NCBI GenBank assembly: GCA_023447635.1
Contig: JAEXNA010000064.1
Location: forward strand, 1-18,789
Reading direction: 5' to 3'
DNA from: Vulcanimicrobiota bacterium
GTDB taxonomy: Bacteria; Vulcanimicrobiota; Xenobia; Xenobiales; JADMJV01
DNA: 18,789 bases
Shown: piece after piece, positions 13,681 to 18,789 of the stretch
Numbering within the stretch: position 1 is the stretch's first letter
Layout: each line of letters starts with the position of its first letter
Translations under genes and position numbers: made by a program
The notes under the pieces: generated by a model
What the model saw: only the letters and a program-made list of their open reading frames with translations
The model's database searches: none
Told to the model about the DNA's origin: nothing

Positions 13681-13979
13681 CGCTAGGCAGAGTGATCGGA
13701 ACGGTCGTCTGTACTCAGAAGACGCCCACCCTTGATGGGGTGAAGCTTCAGCTGGTGCAGCCGCTTTCGGCTACCAGTATCGCTAACGACGGTAAGCCGC
13801 TGGTCGCCATCGATGCGATCGGGGCGGGCCGCAACGAAGTGGTGCTGCTGGCTTCGGGCTCCTCGGCGCGACAGACCGAGGTGACCTTTCATACTCCGTG
13901 CGACGCGGTGATCATGGCGATCGTCGATTCGGTGGAGGTGGACGGCCAGACCGTCTTCCGCAAAGGGGAAGAGAACTGA
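13677..13979 (+). CDS. BMC-P shell protein (pentamer vertex, EutN/CcmL family), copy 1
   Basis: The protein is 100 residues and a full EutN/CcmL domain (PF03319). It starts TLGRVIGTVVCTQK, continues with LVAIDAIGAGRNEVVLLASGSSAR, the family signature, and ends with CDAVIMAIVDSVEVDG. Pentamers cap the vertices of the shell and close it. ATG 13677 overlaps the upstream stop by 4 nt, with GAGGTG about 8 nt upstream; its stop overlaps the dehydrogenase start by 1 nt (TGATG). The tight coupling implies one transcript. Of the three BMC-P proteins here it is the longest and closest to the family consensus. Confidence 0.95.
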   Translation: MTLGRVIGTVVCTQKTPTLDGVKLQLVQPLSATSIANDGKPLVAIDAIGAGRNEVVLLASGSSARQTEVTFHTPCDAVIMAIVDSVEVDGQTVFRKGEEN

Positions 13980-15421
13980 TGGATATCGATAAGGATCTGA
14001 TCAAGCGGATCGTCGAGGAAGTGGTCAAGCAGCAGCTGTCGGGCAGCGCCGAGGCGCAGGGCCGATTGCGAGAGGCCGTCCCCGTCGAGTCCGGGCGCGA
14101 CGGCATCTTCAGCTCTTACGACGATGCCGTGGGCGCTGCCGCTGACGCCTTCCACGCCTGGCAGTCGACCTCGATGGAGGTCAAGAAGGCCTGCATCGAA
14201 GAGATGCGTCAAGTTTCTCGCGCCAACGCCAAGGCGATGGCCGACCTGGCTGCGGCGGAAACCGGCCTGGGCCGGGCCGAGGACAAGGTCAAGAAGAACC
14301 TGCTCCAGGCGAACAAGACGCCCGGTATCGAAGACCTTCAGCCCCGTGTTTTCACTGGCGACCACGGCTTGTCGCTGGTCGAGAACTCGCCTTTCGGGGT
14401 GATCTGCTCGGTCACTCCAACCACCAATCCGGTGGCCACCATTATCAACAACAGTATCTCCATGCTGTCGGCTGGCAACAGCGTGGCGTTCTGTCCCCAC
14501 CCTCGAGCCAAGGGCTGCTCCAATAAGATGATCCAGCTGCTAAATAAGGCCGTGGTCAAGGCGGGCGGCCCGAACAACCTCATGACTTCGGTGGCCGAGC
14601 CGTCGCTGGAGACGACGCAAAAGATGATGCACCATCCCAAGGTGCGCTGTCTGGTGGTGACCGGTGGTCCCGGAGTGGTTCAGGCCGCTATGAAAAGCGG
14701 CAAGAAAACGATCGCTGCGGGCCCTGGCAATCCGCCCGTGGTGGTTGACGAGACGGCCGACGCTCGTTCGGCGGCTCGCCACATCGTGGCCGGTTCGTCG
14801 TTCGACAACAACGTCATGTGCACGTGCGAAAAAGAGGTGCTGGTGGTCGAGTCGCTCTTCCGCCCGCTCAAAGAGCAGTTGGTAGCCGCTGGCTGCTACG
14901 AGCTCAACGCGCGCCAACTCGATGAGTTGACCCGGGTCATCTTTCCTGCTCCCCCGGTGGGGCAGACCAAGCTGACGTTGAACTCCGACCTGGTCGGCCA
15001 GCACGCTAGCGATATCGCCAAAACCATCGGATTGGATCTTCCCAGGGAGACCCGTCTGCTGATTGCCGAAACCGACTTCGAACACCCCCTGGTGCTCAAA
15101 GAGCAGATGATGCCCGTGCTGCCGATCGTTCGTTGCCGTAATGTCGACGAGGCGATCGAGCGAGCGGTCAAAGCCGAAGGCGAGCGTTATCACACGGCCG
15201 TCATCCACTCGAAAAATATCGATAACCTCAGCCGTATGGCTCGGGTGATGAACGCCAACATCTTTGTCAAGAACGGCCCGAACTTTGCCGGACTTGGCTT
15301 CGGGGGCGAAGGTCACACGACCATGACCATCGCGGGAACGACGGGCGAGGGGATCACCTCGGCCCGAACCTTCACCCGCGAGCGTCGCTGCGCCGTCATC
15401 GACCACTTCCGAATTCTTTGA
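13979..15421 (+). CDS. BMC CoA-acylating aldehyde dehydrogenase (PduP/EutE-like)
   Basis: The protein is 480 residues. It oxidises an aldehyde to acyl-CoA with NAD+; acetaldehyde to acetyl-CoA is expected from the DeoC partner. The N-terminal helix DLIKRIVEEVVKQQL followed by a flexible linker is a typical encapsulation peptide. The catalytic thiol is C281 in FDNNVMCTCEKE, matching FDNN-x2-C of PduP/EutE. The NAD-binding side shows SVTPTTNPVATIINN, the family motif, and TGGPGVVQAA; GLGFGGEGHTTMTIAGTTGEG near the C-terminus is typical of the family. ATG 13979 overlaps the BMC-P stop by 1 nt; the open frame extends upstream only as overlap with the BMC-P gene. RpiB-like follows 27 nt downstream with its own strong ribosome binding site. 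Confidence 0.95.
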   Translation: MDIDKDLIKRIVEEVVKQQLSGSAEAQGRLREAVPVESGRDGIFSSYDDAVGAAADAFHAWQSTSMEVKKACIEEMRQVSRANAKAMADLAAAETGLGRAEDKVKKNLLQANKTPGIEDLQPRVFTGDHGLSLVENSPFGVICSVTPTTNPVATIINNSISMLSAGNSVAFCPHPRAKGCSNKMIQLLNKAVVKAGGPNNLMTSVAEPSLETTQKMMHHPKVRCLVVTGGPGVVQAAMKSGKKTIAAGPGNPPVVVDETADARSAARHIVAGSSFDNNVMCTCEKEVLVVESLFRPLKEQLVAAGCYELNARQLDELTRVIFPAPPVGQTKLTLNSDLVGQHASDIAKTIGLDLPRETRLLIAETDFEHPLVLKEQMMPVLPIVRCRNVDEAIERAVKAEGERYHTAVIHSKNIDNLSRMARVMNANIFVKNGPNFAGLGFGGEGHTTMTIAGTTGEGITSARTFTRERRCAVIDHFRIL

Positions 15422-15448
15422 TCACACTGCCGTAGAAGGAGACCTATC

Positions 15449-15910
15449 GTGAAAGTCCTTATCGGAGCCGACCACGGAGGCTACGACCTCAAAACCGAGC
15501 TGATCGCCTGGTTCAAGGAGAAGAATATCTCCTTCCTCGACTATGGCACGCACACCAGCGACCCGGTGGACTACCCGGACCTGGCCTTGCTGGTCGCGCA
15601 GGGCGTCGCTTCCGCTCCCGACGAATACGTCGGGATCGTCATTGACGGCGCCGGATGCGGCAGCGCCATCGCCGCCAACAAGGTGCCGGGAGTGCGGGCG
15701 GCCGCCTGCTACTGCACTTTTACCGCGAAGAACTCTCGCCAGCATAACGCGGCGAACGTTCTGAGTCTGGGCTCGAAGGCCACCGGCGCCGAGAACGCCA
15801 AAGAGATCGTGGCGGCTTTCCTGGGAGCCGAATTCGAAGGCGGGCGTCACAATCGTCGGATCGAGAAGATTATGGCGATCGAGCACCGTTTCAATAAGGT
15901 TTCCCCTTAG
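15449..15910 (+). CDS. RpiB-like sugar-phosphate isomerase with altered active site
   Basis: The protein is 153 residues, the size of E. coli RpiB, and is co-linear with it: GADHGGYDLK at the start, SDPVDYPDLA, NKVPGVRAA, SRQHNAANVL (H99), and LGAEFEGGRHNRRIE with AIEHR at the end. RpiB interconverts ribose-5- and ribulose-5-phosphate or related aldose/ketose phosphates. The catalytic loop reads IDGAGCGSAIAANK where E. coli has a CGTG pattern: position 66 is Asp rather than the catalytic Cys, and the Glu used by the mycobacterial type is also absent (Ser72). Substrate or mechanism may therefore differ. GTG 15449 has AAGGAG about 8 nt upstream. It lacks an obvious encapsulation helix. The next gene begins 6 nt after its stop. 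Confidence 0.9.
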   Translation: MKVLIGADHGGYDLKTELIAWFKEKNISFLDYGTHTSDPVDYPDLALLVAQGVASAPDEYVGIVIDGAGCGSAIAANKVPGVRAAACYCTFTAKNSRQHNAANVLSLGSKATGAENAKEIVAAFLGAEFEGGRHNRRIEKIMAIEHRFNKVSP

Positions 15911-15916
15911 GCGCTT

Positions 15917-16186
15917 ATGTTTTTGGGCAAGGTTCGCGGAACGGTCGTAGCTAACCACAAGCCGGAAGAGCTTTGTGGTGCTAGCTTCCGCATTGTCGAA
16001 CCGGTGGACGAACACGGCAAGGCTACGGCTCCGCTGATCGTTGCCCTGGACAACATGGCCTCACGGGATGGCGACCTGGTTTACCTGGTCAAGGGTAAAG
16101 AGGCGGTCATGCCGTGGAAGACCGAGATGGTGCCTATCGATGTGGCCATCGTAGGCTTAGTCGACGGGGTCGACCTGAACCGATGA
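15917..16186 (+). CDS. BMC-P shell protein (pentamer vertex), copy 2
   Basis: The protein is 89 residues, EutN/CcmL family. FLGKVRGTVVANHK is the family N-terminus, APLIVALDNMASRDGDLVYLVKG is the central signature, and PIDVAIVGLVDGVDL the C-terminal strand. It is divergent from copies 1 and 3, with E and D residues in the first loop and no Gly-rich GAG element. ATG 15917 lies 6 nt after the RpiB-like stop. Its TGA overlaps the ATG of copy 3, so the two pentamer genes are translationally coupled. Confidence 0.93.
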   Translation: MFLGKVRGTVVANHKPEELCGASFRIVEPVDEHGKATAPLIVALDNMASRDGDLVYLVKGKEAVMPWKTEMVPIDVAIVGLVDGVDLNR

Positions 16187-16464
16187 TGTACGCCAAGGTG
16201 GTGGGAACCGTCTGGGCCACGGAACGAGTGGGGAGTATCGGCCAGGCCTCGTTCAAGCTGGTCGCGCCCTGCACGCCAGGTGGCGATCAGCAAACCGGTC
16301 CGGCGATTATGGCGGTAGACGTGGTGGGGTGCCGGATTGGCGACCAGGTACTGGTCGTCTGCGAAGGTAGCTCGACCCGCTACCTACTCGACGATAAAAA
16401 GACGCCCTGCGAGACGGTCGTGGTGGGCGTCGTGGACAGTTTGGACATAGAGGAGCAGCAGTAG
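16183..16464 (+). CDS. BMC-P shell protein (pentamer vertex), copy 3
   Basis: The protein is 93 residues, EutN/CcmL family: MMYAKVVGTVWATE at the start, GPAIMAVDVVGCRIGDQVLVV in the centre and CETVVVGVVDSLDIEEQQ at the end. Two consecutive ATGs (16183 and 16186) are possible starts; 16183 gives the ATGA overlap with copy 2. Compared with the others it has extra cysteines and a loop PCTPGGDQQTG. DeoC begins 1 nt after its stop. Several BMC-P paralogues per locus is common, and their different loops may fit different vertex environments. Confidence 0.93.
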   Translation: MMYAKVVGTVWATERVGSIGQASFKLVAPCTPGGDQQTGPAIMAVDVVGCRIGDQVLVVCEGSSTRYLLDDKKTPCETVVVGVVDSLDIEEQQ

Positions 16465-16465
16465 T

Positions 16466-17395
16466 ATGGACATCGAGAGTCTGGTAAGCCGAATCACCAA
16501 AGAGGTTCTCAAAGAGGTCGGGCATCTGGCTCCCGGCGACCGTCTGCCTGTGGTTGGCGAGCGTCCCGGTGAGCGGACTACCACTCGCGACGGCAAGACC
16601 TGTTTGGCCCGCACCACCGGCGAATGCGCTGGCGTCGGCTGCTGCGCCGAACTGGTGCCCGGGGTGGTGCGCAAGATTGTCAACGAGGGCGCCGACCGGA
16701 TCGGCAACCGCCCGGGCGGTGTCGTTTCTGCTGCCGATATCGCGGCTCGTATCGACCACACTCTGCTCAAGGCCGAAGCGACCTCGGACGAGGTTCGCGA
16801 ACTCTGCAAAGAGGCGCGCGAGCATCAGTTCGCGTCGGTCTGCGTGAATCCGGGATTCGTGGCGCTAGCTGCGGACCTGTTGCGAGGATCCCCCGTGAAG
16901 GTTTGTACCGTCGTCGGTTTCCCGCTGGGAGCGACGACCACGTTCTCCAAGGTCAGCGAGACCAAGGAGGCGGTGGCGAACGGTGCCGATGAGATCGATA
17001 TGGTGATCAACATCGGCGCTCTCAAAAACGGCGAAGACCATCTGGTAGAAGACGACATGCGCGAAGTCGTGCGCGCTTCGAGCGGTCGTATTACCAAGGC
17101 GATCTTTGAAACGGCTCTGCTTTCTGACGACGAAGTGATTCGGGCCAGCCGCATGGCGAAAAGAGCCGGCCTGGATTTCGTCAAGACCTCGACCGGCTTT
17201 GGTCCGGGTGGCGCCACCGTTCACCACGTGGCGCTGATGCGCAAGACGGTGGGACGCTCGATGGGCGTGAAGGCGTCGGGCGGTGTGCGCGACCTGGAAG
17301 GCGCCAGGGCGATGATCGACGCGGGCGCTACCCGCATCGGCGCCAGCGCTTCGGTCAAGATCGTACGTGGCGAGCAGGGCACCGATAGCTACTAG
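16466..17395 (+). CDS. deoC: Deoxyribose-phosphate aldolase with long N-terminal extension (BMC cargo)
   Basis: The protein is 309 residues, about 85 longer than ordinary DeoC (about 220). The core begins near residue 89 (SAADIAARIDHTLLKAEAT). K240 in FVKTSTGFGPGGAT is the Schiff-base lysine, K269 in KASGGVR the proton-relay lysine, and DEIDMVINIGALK holds the conserved Asp. It cleaves 2-deoxyribose-5-phosphate to glyceraldehyde-3-phosphate and acetaldehyde. The extension starts with an amphipathic helix (DIESLVSRITKEVLKEVG), a likely encapsulation peptide, then a linker and the cysteine cluster C46, C54, C59, C60, followed by a second helix (AELVPGVVRKIVNEGA). ATG 16466 directly follows the BMC-P stop. 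It is the last BMC gene before recO. Confidence 0.95.
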   Translation: MDIESLVSRITKEVLKEVGHLAPGDRLPVVGERPGERTTTRDGKTCLARTTGECAGVGCCAELVPGVVRKIVNEGADRIGNRPGGVVSAADIAARIDHTLLKAEATSDEVRELCKEAREHQFASVCVNPGFVALAADLLRGSPVKVCTVVGFPLGATTTFSKVSETKEAVANGADEIDMVINIGALKNGEDHLVEDDMREVVRASSGRITKAIFETALLSDDEVIRASRMAKRAGLDFVKTSTGFGPGGATVHHVALMRKTVGRSMGVKASGGVRDLEGARAMIDAGATRIGASASVKIVRGEQGTDSY

Positions 17396-17418
17396 AGACC
17401 CGGTCGGGGGCCACGCTC

Positions 17419-18165
17419 TTGAGCTTTGATCGCGCTCCCGTCCGGGAGCGCTTCTTTGTTTTACGGAGAACGCCGCTGGGCGAATCCGACGATCTGATCG
17501 TCGGGCTGGGCTGGGAGAGCGGGCGGTTCTCGGCGGTGGTCAAAGGCTCGCGCAAGCCTCGAAGTCGAATGAGTGGACTGCTCGAGCCTCCGGTCGAACT
17601 GCACGGCGCCCTGCGTCCTGGGCCCACCCTCGACGGGCTGAGTCAACTGCAGCTTTGTCGAGCCTTCGCCGGTCTACGGCAAAGCCTCGAGGCTTTGCTC
17701 ACGGCGGGCTTTCTGGCTCGCTTGTTCTTGGAGGCGTTACCCGAGCGCTCCCCGATCGAAGGAGTCTATGCGCTCTATTCCGAGCTGCACGAGCGGCTGA
17801 TCGACGGTCACGCTCCCGTGGCCATGGTGGCGCTATTGGCTCAGAGCCGCTTGTTGCAAGAGTTAGGGCTCGAACCGGAACTTGAGGGCTGCCTGATCTG
17901 TGGTTCCGAGGCTGTCCGGGGCTACTCGCCCCGCGATGGGGGGCTGCTGTGTGCGAACTGTTATGCCGGTTCGGGATTCGCGCTCTCGTCGGCCGGGCTT
18001 CTGGCGCTGCGGGAGCTACGCGAAGTCGGCCCTGACGATACGCTATCCGCTTTCGAGGTAGCCGTCGTCAGGGAGCTTGGAAGAGTGTTCAAGGGGCAAC
18101 TCCAGCAACACGCCGGACTTTCCAACAGGGTGTTTCGCCCTGTCTTGCCAAAGGGGCGCTCGTAA
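17419..18165 (+). CDS. recO: DNA repair protein RecO
   Basis: The protein is 248 residues. RecO works with RecR (and RecF) to load RecA onto SSB-coated DNA. The N-terminal OB fold is visible as FVLRRTPLGESDDLIVGL and GRFSAVVKGSRKPRSRMSGLLEP. The C-terminal zinc finger is C158-x2-C161 with C178-x2-C181. TTG 17419 is the chosen start, with GGGGG about 8 nt upstream; no ATG or GTG lies closer to the expected N-terminus. It begins 23 nt after deoC, so it may be read through from the BMC operon. Its stop overlaps the ruvX start by 1 nt (TAATG). Confidence 0.93.
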   Translation: MSFDRAPVRERFFVLRRTPLGESDDLIVGLGWESGRFSAVVKGSRKPRSRMSGLLEPPVELHGALRPGPTLDGLSQLQLCRAFAGLRQSLEALLTAGFLARLFLEALPERSPIEGVYALYSELHERLIDGHAPVAMVALLAQSRLLQELGLEPELEGCLICGSEAVRGYSPRDGGLLCANCYAGSGFALSSAGLLALRELREVGPDDTLSAFEVAVVRELGRVFKGQLQQHAGLSNRVFRPVLPKGRS

Positions 18166-18581
18166 TGAAGACACTAGGAATCGACCATGGAAAAAAGCGC
18201 GTCGGCGTCGCGCTCTCGGATGCCGAAGGGCGCCTTGCGCTGCCTCTCGAGGTGATTCCCGGCAAGGACCGCCACCGGCTTCTGGTTCGAGTTCAGGAAC
18301 TGGTCGCCGAACACGACGTCGGCTCGGTGGTCGTCGGGCACCCTCTGACGCTTCTAGGAGAGTCCGGGCCTCAGGCCCGCCAGGCCGAGGACTTCGCCGA
18401 GCGACTGCACCACAAATTTGGTGAGTCGGTCGAAGTGTCGCTTTGGGATGAACGTATGACCTCGATCCAGGTGGACCGAGCGCGGCCAGATGGCGTCAAA
18501 GGGAAGCCGGACGGCACTCGCGATATGATGGCGGCGGTGTTGATTCTTCAGACCTTTCTCGATTCCCGTCGAGCCCGCTAG
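18165..18581 (+). CDS. ruvX: RuvX/YqgF family nuclease, Holliday-junction resolvase-like
   Basis: The protein is 138 residues, the normal length. The RNase H-like fold shows GIDHGKKRVGVALSD (first catalytic Asp), SVVVGHPLTLLGESGPQA, the WDERMTS motif with catalytic Glu, and GTRDMMAAVLILQTFL with the last Asp. The family acts in 16S rRNA 5'-end maturation in E. coli and as a resolvase-type nuclease in others. ATG 18165 overlaps the recO stop. The partial mltG follows 6 nt downstream, a frequent pairing. Confidence 0.94.
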   Translation: MKTLGIDHGKKRVGVALSDAEGRLALPLEVIPGKDRHRLLVRVQELVAEHDVGSVVVGHPLTLLGESGPQARQAEDFAERLHHKFGESVEVSLWDERMTSIQVDRARPDGVKGKPDGTRDMMAAVLILQTFLDSRRAR

Positions 18582-18587
18582 GCGGTT

Positions 18588-18789
18588 ATGGCTAAGGGCC
18601 GGCCCAGGCGGACAAACAGGAAGAGGAAGGGACGACGCGAACCGCATGCCGCGATGAAAGCCATCCTGTTTCTGGTCCGACTCGGTCTGATCGTGCTGCT
18701 CCTTGCTGGAGCCGGCGGCGCCTGGTTCTACAAAGAGGTCTCTCAGCCCGCCAAGGCCCAGGGAGATCCGGTCGTGTTCGAGGTCACCG
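18588..18789 (+). CDS. mltG: Endolytic transglycosylase MltG-like protein, N-terminus (3' truncated)
   Basis: About 67 residues are present before the window ends. ATG 18588 follows ruvX by 6 nt. A very basic cytoplasmic leader (MAKGRPRRTNRKRKGRRE) precedes one membrane helix (AILFLVRLGLIVLLLAGAGG), then WFYKEVSQPAKAQGDPVVFE, which matches the start of the extracytoplasmic region of MltG, the lytic transglycosylase that ends nascent peptidoglycan strands. The catalytic YceG domain lies outside the window, so the call rests on this N-terminal pattern and the position after ruvX. Confidence 0.75.
   Translation, partial: MAKGRPRRTNRKRKGRREPHAAMKAILFLVRLGLIVLLLAGAGGAWFYKEVSQPAKAQGDPVVFEVT

Noticed and set aside
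1..18789. CRISPR arrays, insertion sequences, prophage or toxin-antitoxin genes
   Set aside because: No spaced repeats, transposase or integrase motifs, or terminal inverted repeats were seen by eye on either strand, including at the BMC operon borders.

Overview
This is GC-rich, densely coded bacterial chromosome with many ATGA/TGATG-type stop-start overlaps. It carries two blocks of special interest: a hopanoid side-chain gene set and a compact bacterial microcompartment (BMC) operon. The organism cannot be named from the sequence alone. The hopanoid genes, high GC, tandem PilZ protein and an aldolase-type BMC suggest an uncultured or poorly sampled lineage. The phylum is left open.

Region 1 (1-5530), hopanoid block. 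The C-terminus of a membrane glycosyltransferase-like protein (partial) converges on a small unknown gene. A forward hpnA-hpnG-hpnI series follows (sugar epimerase, nucleosidase/phosphorylase, glycosyltransferase), coupled by 4-nt overlaps. It converges on a reverse pair, hpnH (radical SAM adenosylhopane synthase) and a class I SAM methyltransferase of unknown substrate, with a 36-nt 3' overlap. HpnH attaches adenosine to diploptene, HpnG removes adenine, HpnI adds an N-acetylhexosamine. No squalene-hopene cyclase lies in the window.

Region 2 (5690-12311), mostly housekeeping. It holds tRNA-Leu(CAA) with a recognisable promoter, a stand-alone 5'-3' exonuclease, an M20 dipeptidase and a DHH-family phosphoesterase on the reverse strand, and an exported papain-fold (AvrRpt2-like) cysteine protease. 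Then come a tandem PilZ protein, a class A beta-lactamase-fold protein without signal peptide, and Era GTPase.

Region 3 (12312-17395), the BMC operon, is the most interesting part. In order: BMC-H hexamer, a flavoprotein-like protein, BMC-P pentamer, CoA-acylating aldehyde dehydrogenase, RpiB-like sugar-phosphate isomerase, two more BMC-P pentamers, and deoxyribose-5-phosphate aldolase (DeoC) with a long N-terminal extension. It matches the sugar-phosphate-utilizing (SPU) class of BMC loci. The likely route is: sugar phosphate isomerised by the RpiB-like protein, 2-deoxyribose-5-phosphate split to glyceraldehyde-3-phosphate and acetaldehyde by DeoC, acetaldehyde oxidised to acetyl-CoA by the dehydrogenase inside the shell. 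Three proteins begin with similar amphipathic helices that look like encapsulation peptides. The RpiB-like protein lacks the known catalytic residue of both RpiB types. DeoC carries a cysteine cluster. A sigma-54-like -24/-12 element lies upstream of the operon.

Region 4 (17396-18789): recO, ruvX and the start of mltG, closely spaced. Because era and recO are commonly adjacent in bacteria, the BMC operon looks like a cassette sitting within an ancestral era-recO housekeeping cluster.
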